From positions 1 through 64,000 of the forward strand of contig NZ_MSCV01000039.1 in the NCBI RefSeq assembly GCF_002005105.1: a stretch of 64,000 nucleotides of DNA. Direction: 5' to 3'. The first letter of the stretch is position 1. Each line of letters starts with the position of its first letter. The position numbers and the translations under genes are program-made. The notes beneath the pieces are model-generated. The model saw only the letters and a program-made list of their open reading frames with translations. It searched no databases and had not been told where the DNA came from. Source of the stretch: Methylocaldum sp. 14B. Lineage in GTDB: Bacteria > Pseudomonadota > Gammaproteobacteria > Methylococcales > Methylococcaceae. Positions 10,594 to 18,561 of this stretch are shown piece after piece.

Positions 10594-11532
10594 GTGTCCG
10601 ATACTAATACTCGCGGCTACGCAATCGACTTCATGCGCTGGCGCGTGCCTGCGGTTGTCCTGTCCGCCGTGGTCAGCCTCGCGTCGATCATCGCACTTGG
10701 CTGGCAAGGCTTGAACTTCGCCATCGATTTTACCGGCGGCACCATTGTCGAAGTCGGTTATCAGGAACCGGCGAATCTCGAGGAGGTGCGTCAGCAGCTG
10801 AAAGAAGCCGGTTTCGCCAATCCGATAGTGCAACATTTCGGAACGTCCAAGGAGGTTCTGATCCGTCTCGCCCCGCAAGCGGAAATCACGAGCACCGATC
10901 TGAGGACGCGAGTCATGGAGGCGCTCCGCAAGAATCCGGAGGTTCAAGCCGAACTCCATCGCATCGAATTCGTCGGACCCCAGGTGGGCGAAGACCTCGC
11001 CGAAAGCGCCGTGGTCGCCTTGCTATTGGCGATACTCGGGATTCTGGTCTATGTCGCGTGGCGTTTCGAATATCGCTTTTCGTTCGGTGCGATTCTGGCC
11101 ACCATGCATGATATCACCGTAATCCTGGGCGTGTTTTCCATTCTGCAGTTGGACTTCGATCTGAGCGTACTGGCCGCCGTCCTAGCCATCTTGGGCTATT
11201 CGCTCAACGACACCATTGTGGTATTCGACAGAATTCGCGAAAACTTCCGGAAAATCAGGCGCGGCGAGGTTTTGGACGTCATCAACCTGTCCATCAACGA
11301 AACGCTGAGCCGTACCCTGATGACCTCCTTCCTAACCTTACTGGCCTGTATTTCGATGGCCATATGGGGTGGAGAAGTGCTTCGGAACTTCGCTCTGGCC
11401 TTGATTGTCGGCATCGCGGTGGGGACCTATTCGTCCATCTACGTCGCCAGCGCATTGGCCTATCGGTTGGGTATCAGCCGCGCGGATCTTCTGTTGCCGG
11501 AGAAAGAGGGCGCAGCCGATAACCGTCCGTAA
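10594..11532 (+). CDS. secF: Protein translocase subunit SecF
   Basis: The partner of SecD, 312 residues, with a first membrane segment, the periplasmic IDFTGGTIVEV motif and five C-terminal membrane segments including the YSLNDTIVVFDRIREN signature. It uses a GTG start at 10594, preceded by AGGAGATTTGATCA. It ends the Sec operon and is followed by a strong terminator. Confidence 0.98.
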   Translation: MSDTNTRGYAIDFMRWRVPAVVLSAVVSLASIIALGWQGLNFAIDFTGGTIVEVGYQEPANLEEVRQQLKEAGFANPIVQHFGTSKEVLIRLAPQAEITSTDLRTRVMEALRKNPEVQAELHRIEFVGPQVGEDLAESAVVALLLAILGILVYVAWRFEYRFSFGAILATMHDITVILGVFSILQLDFDLSVLAAVLAILGYSLNDTIVVFDRIRENFRKIRRGEVLDVINLSINETLSRTLMTSFLTLLACISMAIWGGEVLRNFALALIVGIAVGTYSSIYVASALAYRLGISRADLLLPEKEGAADNRP

Positions 11533-11550
11533 GTGCATTTGAATCAGACG

Positions 11551-11579
11551 AAAAAGGCCGCTTCGAGCGGCCTTTTTTG
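11551..11579 (+). terminator. Rho-independent terminator of the sec operon
   Basis: AAAAAGGCCGCT and AGCGGCCTTTTTT form a long stem with a three-base loop, followed by T residues. It lies 19 bases after secF. Confidence 0.92.
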
Positions 11580-11776
11580 TGCGCAACTTTTTGGAATTTT
11601 CTTCAATCGAATTGGAGAGGCTCCCGAGCGGCATGTCCTTCTCCACAAGGTGCCGCAAACGGCAACGGCCGATGCAGCCGAGGGACGTGACGCCCTTATT
11701 CGTTGACAGATAAGGGAAGCCTGATTTCAGGTTTTCGTGTCGTATGAGCCCCGTGGACCCGTTATAAGACACCCTT

Positions 11777-12667
11777 ATGAGGGGCCGGCAAGCGATGGAA
11801 AAGGTGGCCGATGCATTGAAAATGCACGTTTACACTTTGGCCGATCAAATAGGCGAGCGAAACCTGATGCTGCCGGAGGCCTTGCATGCCGCCGAGCGCT
11901 ACATCGCGGGGCAATGGGAAGCCCAGGGTTATCCGGTAAACCGGCTCGCCTATACGGTGAAAGGGATCGAATGCGCCAATCTTGAGGCAGAGCGGCATGG
12001 AACCCGTTATCCGCTCGATATCGTCTTGATCGGAGCCCATTACGACACCGTATTCGGAAGTCCCGGTGCGGACGACAACGCCAGCGGCGTCGCGGCGCTG
12101 CTGGAGCTGTCGCGCTTGTTCATGAGCTCCGAGCCGGAAAAGACCGTCCGCTTTGTGGCCTTCGTGAACGAGGAAGCGCCGTTTTTCGCGGGACGCCATA
12201 TGGGCAGCCTCATTTACGCCAAAGCCGCCAAGGAGCGGGGCGATCGGATCCGCTTCATGGTTTCGCTCGAGATGCTGGGATGCTATTACGATACACCCAA
12301 TAGTCAGCGATATCCGGTGCTGCTCAAGTACGTTTATCCCGACCGCGCCAATTTCATCGCCTTCGTGTCCAACCGACATTCTCGGAGCAGTTTGCTACGC
12401 CTCGTGCGTGCATTTCGCCGGAATTCGGAATTTCCGATCGAGCATCTCGCGGCTCCGTTCTTCGTGCCCGGCGTTGCGCTCAGCGACCACTTTTCCTTCT
12501 GGAGGCAGGGCTATTCGGCGATCATGGTGACGGACACGGCCTTTTATCGAAATCCCTGGTATCACACGGCTGGCGACCGGCCGGATAGGCTTCATTACGA
12601 GTCCTTTGCAGCGGTCGTCCGAGGCTTGTATCTGGCGCTGCTGGATTGTGCGAATGGCGCATCCTGA
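11777..12667 (+). CDS. M28 family zinc aminopeptidase
   Basis: A 296-residue M28-type metallopeptidase. Metal-site motifs are clear: HYD at 88-90 (GAHYDT), the bridging aspartate in GADDNASG (99-100) and the NEE motif at 131-133 (general base and ligand). A C-terminal YHTAGD supplies the usual last histidine. No signal peptide is seen, so it is probably cytosolic. An alternative ATG at 11795 (MEKVADALK) has a GAGGGG sequence upstream and may be the real start. The next gene begins 11 bases after the stop, so they are probably co-transcribed. The substrate is unknown. Confidence 0.88.
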   Translation: MRGRQAMEKVADALKMHVYTLADQIGERNLMLPEALHAAERYIAGQWEAQGYPVNRLAYTVKGIECANLEAERHGTRYPLDIVLIGAHYDTVFGSPGADDNASGVAALLELSRLFMSSEPEKTVRFVAFVNEEAPFFAGRHMGSLIYAKAAKERGDRIRFMVSLEMLGCYYDTPNSQRYPVLLKYVYPDRANFIAFVSNRHSRSSLLRLVRAFRRNSEFPIEHLAAPFFVPGVALSDHFSFWRQGYSAIMVTDTAFYRNPWYHTAGDRPDRLHYESFAAVVRGLYLALLDCANGAS

Positions 12668-12678
12668 GGTGGTAAGGC

Positions 12679-13389
12679 ATGACCGAATTGGCTCAAACGG
12701 AAACCGAACATTTGTCGCCCGCCGATTTGGTTGCCGCTCGCCGCGGCCGCTTTTCCGCCGAACTGGGTATCGATGTCGCCGGGCTGGATGACGGCGAACT
12801 TTTCAGATGGCTTCTTGCGGCCGTTTTGTTCGGAGCGCGCATTTCCGAACGGCTGGCGGCGCGCACTTACCGGGCTTTCGCGGAGAGGAAGCTGACGACT
12901 CCCGAAGCCATTATCGAATGCGGCTGGAACGGATTGGTGGCGGTATTGGATACGGGCGGGTATACCCGTTATGACTTTAAGACCGCCACCAAGCTCCTAA
13001 ACCTGTCGCGGTCCTTGCTGGAGGACTATCAGGGAAGTCTCAACAGGCTGCATGCGAAAGCGGAATCCGCGGAGGATCTCGAACGAAGGTTGATCGCTCT
13101 GGCGAAGGGTATCGGACCCACGACGGTCAATATCTTCTTGCGCGAACTGCGCGGAGTCTGGGCCAAGGCGGCACCGGCTCTATCCGATCTCGCTGTAGAT
13201 GCCGCCAAGGCGCTGGGTTTTCTGCCGGAGGGGGAATGCGAGAGCCGCTTCGCGGCAGCGCGATTGCAGGCGCTTTGGGCGAGGGCCGGCGGGTCTGCTC
13301 GCGATTTCCCGGACTTCGAAACCGCACTGGTCAGGGAAGGCATCTTATTGCGGCGGGCGAAGGCGCATAGCGGTAGATCGGCCCGTTGA
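12679..13389 (+). CDS. Helix-hairpin-helix (HhH-GPD-like) DNA-binding protein
   Basis: A 236-residue, mostly helical protein. The segment ALAKGIGPTTVNIFLREL (about 137-154) reads as a helix-hairpin-helix of the endonuclease III/DNA-glycosylase fold, and the preceding helices (WLLAAVLFGARISERLA) match the start of such domains. I see neither the catalytic lysine/aspartate arrangement of active glycosylases nor an iron-sulfur cysteine cluster, so it may be a non-catalytic relative. It is probably co-transcribed with the M28 peptidase. The family assignment rests on pattern only. Confidence 0.65.
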   Translation: MTELAQTETEHLSPADLVAARRGRFSAELGIDVAGLDDGELFRWLLAAVLFGARISERLAARTYRAFAERKLTTPEAIIECGWNGLVAVLDTGGYTRYDFKTATKLLNLSRSLLEDYQGSLNRLHAKAESAEDLERRLIALAKGIGPTTVNIFLRELRGVWAKAAPALSDLAVDAAKALGFLPEGECESRFAAARLQALWARAGGSARDFPDFETALVREGILLRRAKAHSGRSAR

Positions 13390-13490
13390 TGATTCATTGC
13401 TCAGTCGTTCGATTAGGCCTGGGGGAGTGAGTAATCGATATCACCTCGCGCGAACGATGGGAAGGTCGATTCCGCGAGTGGACCGGCTCT

Positions 13491-14528
13491 TCAGTTCGAA
13501 GGCAAGAACCTCTCGCTGAAGATGTGTTCATCGGAGATTCCGAAAGCACGCGCCGTCTCCGCCGCAGCATCGATTAGCGCGGGCGGACCGCACAGATAAA
13601 GATCCGGCGCCGGTCCGCCTTGTTCGAGGTCGCGCCGTAACGCATCGACCGGGGTGCCGCGAAATCCGGCCCACGACGGCTCCGGATGCCACACGCAAAG
13701 CTCGATTTTAAGCCGAGGCAGAGCCTCGGTGAGTTCCCGAAGCGTGTCCAGGCAGAACAATTCGGCTTCGCGATTGACGCCGAAATAGAGCCGCGCCGGT
13801 TGCGGTTCTTGCAACTCGGCCATATGGCGCAGCATGGACAGCAAAGGCGCCAAGCCGGTGCCGCCCCCGACGAAATAGCGAGGCCGTAGGCTCTGCGCCT
13901 GCAGCACGAAATGGCCGCTGGGGCCGCGCACGTCGATGCGCTGGCCGGTCTTCGCCTCCCGCTCCAGATAGGTGGAGAATGTTCCGCCCGGCTGCAGCCG
14001 GATCAGAAACTCCAGCTCTCCGGTCCAGTTGGATGTATTGGCGATGGAGTAGGCGCGGCTGATGCCGGAATCGGGAATTTCCAGACTCATGTACTGCCCC
14101 GGTTCGAATTCCGCGGCCTGTCCGCCGCTGCTGTCCGGTTGCAGCCGGAGCAGCAGGCGCACGGTGTTTTCGGCAATGGGCGCCAACTCGACGATTTCGG
14201 CGGGGCGGCTCGCCAGCGCTTCGAAGCGGATGCGGTCGAAATCGTAAGGCGCTTCGAGCGAAAGGTCGCTTTGCGGATGGGCCCGGCACAGCAGCAGGTC
14301 GCCGCGAGCCGCGGCGTCCGGGGGCAGCGCCTGCGGATTATAGCTGTCCAGATGGTAATCGCCGTCGACGCGGGTACAGAGACAGGCGCCGCAACCGCCG
14401 TCCCGGCACAAGGATGGAAGTACGATGCCTTCCTCCTCGGCGGCGGCGAGAAGATTCTGTTCGGTTTCGCAGGTGAAACGAACCTGCTGCCCGTCGCGGG
14501 TGGTGAGCGTTATGACGTGGTTGGTCAT
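13491..14528 (-). CDS. MmoC-like 2Fe-2S/FAD/NAD(P)H reductase, probable electron donor to Hcp
   Basis: A 345-residue three-domain reductase. The N-terminal plant-type 2Fe-2S domain has Cys41, Cys46, Cys49 and Cys81 (CRDGGCGAC and LLLCRAH). The FAD domain has RAYS at 158-161, and the NAD(P) domain has GGGTGLAPLLSML and YLCGPPALID. From memory, order and wording are close to the methane monooxygenase reductase MmoC, but no mmoX/Y/B/Z genes are near. Its neighbour is hcp, so it probably serves the role of Hcr, the NADH reductase of the hybrid cluster protein; E. coli Hcr has its 2Fe-2S domain at the other end. The start at 14528 has GGAGAACCC upstream. Confidence 0.85.
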   Translation of the reverse strand: MTNHVITLTTRDGQQVRFTCETEQNLLAAAEEEGIVLPSLCRDGGCGACLCTRVDGDYHLDSYNPQALPPDAAARGDLLLCRAHPQSDLSLEAPYDFDRIRFEALASRPAEIVELAPIAENTVRLLLRLQPDSSGGQAAEFEPGQYMSLEIPDSGISRAYSIANTSNWTGELEFLIRLQPGGTFSTYLEREAKTGQRIDVRGPSGHFVLQAQSLRPRYFVGGGTGLAPLLSMLRHMAELQEPQPARLYFGVNREAELFCLDTLRELTEALPRLKIELCVWHPEPSWAGFRGTPVDALRRDLEQGGPAPDLYLCGPPALIDAAAETARAFGISDEHIFSERFLPSN

Positions 14529-14584
14529 GGGTTCTCCAATGGAAAGTCGTGATCGCCCTGAGAGCAAATCGATGGGAGCGGGCT

Positions 14585-14702
14585 GTAGGGTGGGTTAGGC
14601 CGTGAGGGCGTAACCCACCGAGCGACCTCGAATCGGTGGGTTACGCGGAGCCGAGGGGCTAACCCACCATCGATGGGTTTCGCTTCGCTCTACCCATCCT
14701 AC
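14585..14702. repeat. Nested inverted-repeat (REP-like) block
   Basis: GGTGGGTTA (14589-14597) pairs with TAACCCACC (14611-14619). A second copy pairs 14635-14643 with 14660-14668. An outer pair GTAGGGTGGG/CCCATCCTAC spans 14585-14702 with one mismatch. It fills the space between hcp and the reductase gene and could attenuate or stabilise the transcript. Confidence 0.7.
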
Positions 14703-14752
14703 GATTAATGTCCATTCGAATGCTGAATGGAATAAGCCCTTTCTTCAAACGT

Positions 14753-16417
14753 TCAGGCTGCCCGGTGAAGCGCTGCCTCGATGTCCGCTTCGGCAGTAGT
14801 GATCGGTTTCAGGTCGAAGCGTGCCGATAGCTGCTCCAGGAGCGCAGGCGTCAGAAATGCGGGCAGGCTCGGTCCGAGTCGGATGCCCCGAATGCCGAGC
14901 GAAAGCAGGGTCAGCAGCACTGCCACGGCTTTTTGTTCGAACCAGGACACCATGAGGGACAGCGGCAAATCGTTCACGCCGCAGTTGAACGCTCCGGCCA
15001 GGGCACTCGCGATTTGAATGGCGGAATAGGCGTCATTGCACTGACCGATGTCCAAGAGGCGCGGAATGCCGCCGATAGCGCCGAATTCGTGCCGGTTGAA
15101 GCGGTACTTGCCGCAGCCCAAGGTGAGAATGACGCTGTCCTCGGGTACGTGGTCCGCCAGATCGGTGTAGTAATTGCGTCCCGGCACTGCGCCGTCGCAT
15201 CCGCCGATCAGGAAGAAGTGGCGGATGGCGCCGGTCTTGACGGCATCCACGACTTTGTCGGCGACTCCTAGCACCGTGTTGCGGGCGAATCCCACGGTAA
15301 TGGTTTGTTCCGGGGCATCTTCCTGAAAACCGGGGAAAGCCAGGGCCGCTTGAATGACCGGCGAGAAGTCGCCGTTGGCGATGTGACGTACGCCGGGCCA
15401 GCCCACGGGGCCTGCGGTGAAGATGCGTTGCCGGTAGCGGGGTTGGGGCTCGACCAGGCAATTGGACGTCATCAGGATCGCACCCGGGAATTCGGCGAAT
15501 TCGCGGGTTTGGTCCTGCCAGGCCCCACCGTAATTGCCGACCAGATGAGGATAAGCGCGCAGCTTGGGATAAGCATGGGCCGGCAGCAGTTCGCCGTGGG
15601 TGTAGACGTTGATGCCCATGCCCTTGGTTTGTTCCAGCAGCGCTGCCAGGTCTTTCAAGTCGTGGCCGCTGACCAGGATCGCCTTGCCTTTGACCGGCGT
15701 CATCCGCACGCTGGCCGGTTCGGGATGCCCGAAACTGCCGGTGTTGGCGGCGTCCAAGAGTTCCAGCGCTTTCAGATTCAGTTGGCCGACGGCTAGCGCC
15801 TGGTTTACGAGCGCTTCCGCGTCGATGGGTTCGCCGGCTAGAAAATCCAGGATTTCCTCGAAGCGGGCATAGAGTTCATCGCTTTCGTAGCCGAGCACAT
15901 GGGCATGGTGGGCGTAGGCGGCGACTCCTTTGAGCCCGTAAAGGATCATTGCTCTGAGGCCAATAATATCGTCGCCCACTTGTTCGCGGCCGGCGGTTAT
16001 GGCGGCCGATGCTGCCAGCATCAACAAGCCGTCCATGTCGTCTACCGGCTGCCAGGCGGCGGGGCCGGCCAGAACTTCCGGCGCAGTGCCTCGATCCCGA
16101 GCGGCTTCTTCGTAGCGAGCCTTGATTCGGTCGCGCAGGCGTGCGGCCTCCTGAATCATGGCGATGAACCGGGCAGGGTTGAAGTTGACGTTGGTCAGCG
16201 TCGTGAACATGGCATAGAGTATGAACCCGTCCGCCTCGCGGTCGGAGATGCCGAAAGCACGCGCGCGGCGGGCATACTGGGCGATGCCTTTTATCCCGTA
16301 AATCAAGAGGTCTTGTAGATCGGCAGTGACTTGATCTTTGCCGCAGACGCCTTTGGCGCTGGCGCAGCCGTTGCCGGAATCGGTGCGGGTGGTTTGTTCG
16401 CATTGATAACAAAACAT
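14753..16417 (-). CDS. hcp: Hybrid cluster protein (hydroxylamine/NO reductase)
   Basis: Cytosolic Hcp of 554 residues. The N-terminal cysteines are C3-X2-C6-X11-C18-X6-C25, the class II spacing of enterobacterial Hcp. The hybrid-cluster ligands appear in the C-terminal half ([37 protein letters not shown]). Hcp reduces hydroxylamine in vitro and is considered a high-affinity NO reductase that protects against nitrosative stress. AAAGGAAAAAAGCC precedes the ATG. A Dnr/FNR-like box centred 82 bases upstream and a divergent Crp/Fnr regulator indicate NO- or oxygen-responsive control. Confidence 0.97.
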   Translation of the reverse strand: MFCYQCEQTTRTDSGNGCASAKGVCGKDQVTADLQDLLIYGIKGIAQYARRARAFGISDREADGFILYAMFTTLTNVNFNPARFIAMIQEAARLRDRIKARYEEAARDRGTAPEVLAGPAAWQPVDDMDGLLMLAASAAITAGREQVGDDIIGLRAMILYGLKGVAAYAHHAHVLGYESDELYARFEEILDFLAGEPIDAEALVNQALAVGQLNLKALELLDAANTGSFGHPEPASVRMTPVKGKAILVSGHDLKDLAALLEQTKGMGINVYTHGELLPAHAYPKLRAYPHLVGNYGGAWQDQTREFAEFPGAILMTSNCLVEPQPRYRQRIFTAGPVGWPGVRHIANGDFSPVIQAALAFPGFQEDAPEQTITVGFARNTVLGVADKVVDAVKTGAIRHFFLIGGCDGAVPGRNYYTDLADHVPEDSVILTLGCGKYRFNRHEFGAIGGIPRLLDIGQCNDAYSAIQIASALAGAFNCGVNDLPLSLMVSWFEQKAVAVLLTLLSLGIRGIRLGPSLPAFLTPALLEQLSARFDLKPITTAEADIEAALHRAA

Positions 16418-16492
16418 GGCTTTTTTCCTTTGAATAGACGGTCAAATCGATTCGGACGGTGAACAACATAACGACCGCCCATTCGTTTCTCC

Positions 16493-16506
16493 TTGACCTA
16501 GATCAA
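16493..16506. promoter_or_regulatory. FNR/Dnr-type operator between hcp and its regulator
   Basis: TTGACCTAGATCAA differs by one base from the FNR/Dnr consensus TTGAT-N4-ATCAA. Read leftward, a TATGTT -10-like hexamer lies 30-35 bases from the box centre, the geometry of a class II (-41.5) activated promoter for hcp. Read rightward, the box is only 24 bases before the regulator start, so it may also autorepress. Confidence 0.75.
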
Positions 16507-16529
16507 GCGGTTTTTCGTGGGAGATTTGC

Positions 16530-17219
16530 ATGAAGAAATCCGTACCCGACTGGCTGTACAAGCACCTGCTGTTCGCCGAGCTGGAAGAACCTCAATTGAC
16601 CCAGGTGATCGCCGCCGCGCTTCCGGTTTGGCTAGAGGCGGGAGAGGAGCTTTTCAGCCACGGCCAACGGGCTAGCCGTTTCTATATCTTGGAAACGGGG
16701 ACGATTCAGCTTTACCGTCTTTCGGCGGCGGGCGAGGAGAAGGTCATCGAACTCATTCAGCCCCGCCAGTCTTTCGCCGAGGCGGTGATGTTCATGGAGG
16801 GCAATCTTTATCCGGTAAGCGCCCGCGCAATTGTTCCCAGCGAGCTTTGGGGATTCGACATGAAAGTCTTCCGGACCGTGTTGCAGACTTCGCCCGCCGT
16901 CTGCTTTCGACTGCTAGGCCGTATGAGCCAGCGCCTTCACCAACTGCTGCAAGAAATCGACGAGCTGACGCTGCAGAACGCCACGATGCGGGTCGCACAA
17001 TACCTACTCAGGTCCGCGCCCGACCAAAACTGCACGTGCTACAGCGTGCAGTGGGAAACGCCTAAGCAGGTGCTGGCTTCGCGACTTTCGGTGCGCCCGG
17101 AGACCTTTTCCCGCATCCTGCAGCAATTGGTGCAGGCCGGAATGATCCAGGTTCGCGGTAAAACAGTCGAAGTGCTGGATGCGGCGCGTTTGAGGAACTG
17201 GGCGGGACAAAGCGACTAG
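16530..17219 (+). CDS. Crp/Fnr-family transcription regulator (Dnr-like)
   Basis: A 229-residue activator with an N-terminal cyclic-nucleotide-type beta-barrel (about 15-115), a dimerisation helix (about 118-145) and a C-terminal winged helix. The recognition helix contains E191-x-x-S194-R195 (RPETFSRILQQL), the pattern that reads TTGAT half-sites. The N-terminal cysteine set of oxygen-sensing FNR is absent, pointing to the Dnr/NnrR NO-responsive group; heme binding is inference. GGGAGATTTGC precedes the ATG. It is divergent from hcp, its likely target. Its TAG stop coincides with the end of a dispersed repeat. Confidence 0.9.
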   Translation: MKKSVPDWLYKHLLFAELEEPQLTQVIAAALPVWLEAGEELFSHGQRASRFYILETGTIQLYRLSAAGEEKVIELIQPRQSFAEAVMFMEGNLYPVSARAIVPSELWGFDMKVFRTVLQTSPAVCFRLLGRMSQRLHQLLQEIDELTLQNATMRVAQYLLRSAPDQNCTCYSVQWETPKQVLASRLSVRPETFSRILQQLVQAGMIQVRGKTVEVLDAARLRNWAGQSD

Positions 17220-17530
17220 AGCATTTTCATACCTACTGTACGGGCATTCGCGCGTAGGTCGGGAATCCCTCCCAATTGCAAACGGTCGCTTTAGTCGCGA
17301 CCTTCCAATCGCAAACGGCGTCTTCGGGAAGGGGCTGGCCGGCGCTCCCGGCCAGGCCGTTTGCGATTGGAGCGCCGAAGCCGCCCTTCCCGACGCCACG
17401 TCCCGGCCGAGCGTCTTCGTCGGCAAAGGATTGCCGACCTACGAATGCTTGAATCCATTCACCCGAGCCGAAGGCGCCAACGACTTCGGCCAGGCCTGTT
17501 TTGCCGTACGAGCGAGATGAAAACGCTCTA
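17218..17530. repeat. Dispersed intergenic repeat, copy A
   Basis: About 313 bases bounded by inverted ends AGAGCATTTTCAT (17218-17230) and ATGAAAACGCTCT (ending 17530). It contains GTAGGTCGGGAATCCC, GCAAACGGTCGCTTTAGTCG and GGATTGCCGACCTACG blocks that recur, some inverted, near 43.0 and 48.0 kb. No coding sequence is seen. The left end supplies the last bases of the upstream stop codon. Confidence 0.75.
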
Positions 17531-17618
17531 ATCGCCCTCAAGGAACGGCCGAGTTCGGTTGGTAGTCTCACTCTCGGAGGCGCGGACTACCGGCGGATAT
17601 ACCACACGTGAGGCGGAT

Positions 17619-18512
17619 ATGGACGATGCGGCACTCGATTGTCTGATCGTAGGAGCGGGGCCCGCGGGCCTCACGGCGTCGATTTATCTCGCGCGCTTCC
17701 GCCGCAGGATCAAGACCGTTGATGCCGGTTTCAGCCGGGCATCGCTGATTCCGATCTCGCACAATTATCCGGGCTTCCCGGACGGAATTTCAGGGAACGA
17801 CCTGCTGATGCGGTTTCGTGCCCAAGCCGTACGATACGGCGCGAGCATCGATTCCGGTCTGATCACTCGGATCGAAAAGATCGAAGGCGGGTTTGCGGCA
17901 AGCTGTGGCGACGACCGGTTCACGACGCGGACGGTATTGCTCGCGACCGGCGTGGTCGATATCGAGCCGGTTCTGCCGAACCTGAAGGACGCGATTCGCA
18001 GCGGATACATAAGGCATTGTCCGATCTGCGACGGCTACGAGGTTATCGACAAAAAAGTTGCGGTGATCGGGTTCGGAAAAGGGGGGCTCAAGGAGGCGCT
18101 GTTTCTGAAGTGCTACACCGGTGATCTGACCCTGCTGACGCTTGGAAAGGATATGGCGCTCACCGACGAAGATCGGGAAGTTCTGCGAAATGCTCGAATC
18201 CGGGTAATCGAAGAACCTATCGAGGAGGTGTGCTTCGAGCAGGGGAAAATCGGAGCGATACGAATGGAGAGTGGCCGGACCTATAATTTCGATACCTTGT
18301 ATTCCGCATTGGGCGCGGCGATTCGGTCGGATCTGGCCGTTCAGGTCGGCGCGGAGTGCGACCCGGAAGGCCATCTCATCGTCGACGATCATCTCCGCAC
18401 TTCGGTGCCGGGCTTATATGCGGCAGGCGACGTGGTCAGCGCCCTCAACCAGATCAGCGTCGCCACGGGCCATGCGGCTATCGCGTCTACGACGATTCAT
18501 AACAGTCTCTGA
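17619..18512 (+). CDS. Thioredoxin-reductase-like FAD/NAD(P) oxidoreductase
   Basis: A 298-residue flavoprotein of the thioredoxin reductase/AhpF fold. The FAD motif GAGPAGLTA is at 12-20, a redox CPIC pair at Cys134/Cys137 (HCPICDGYE), a second Rossmann motif GFGKGGL and a C-terminal [12 protein letters not shown]. It should move electrons from NAD(P)H through FAD to a CxxC pair; the partner is not encoded nearby. The start at 17619 (MDDAALDCL) is chosen over an upstream ATG at 17559, which adds 20 low-complexity residues. Confidence 0.88.
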   Translation: MDDAALDCLIVGAGPAGLTASIYLARFRRRIKTVDAGFSRASLIPISHNYPGFPDGISGNDLLMRFRAQAVRYGASIDSGLITRIEKIEGGFAASCGDDRFTTRTVLLATGVVDIEPVLPNLKDAIRSGYIRHCPICDGYEVIDKKVAVIGFGKGGLKEALFLKCYTGDLTLLTLGKDMALTDEDREVLRNARIRVIEEPIEEVCFEQGKIGAIRMESGRTYNFDTLYSALGAAIRSDLAVQVGAECDPEGHLIVDDHLRTSVPGLYAAGDVVSALNQISVATGHAAIASTTIHNSL

Positions 18513-18561
18513 GGCGCGGCGTCGGCCATCTTCATTTGTCTCGCCTCCACCCGATTTTCGT

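Noticed and set aside
13491-14528. A soluble methane monooxygenase locus, suggested by the MmoC-like reductase
   Set aside because: No hydroxylase, regulatory subunit or chaperone genes are adjacent. The neighbour is hcp, and the spacing and regulator point to nitrosative stress.
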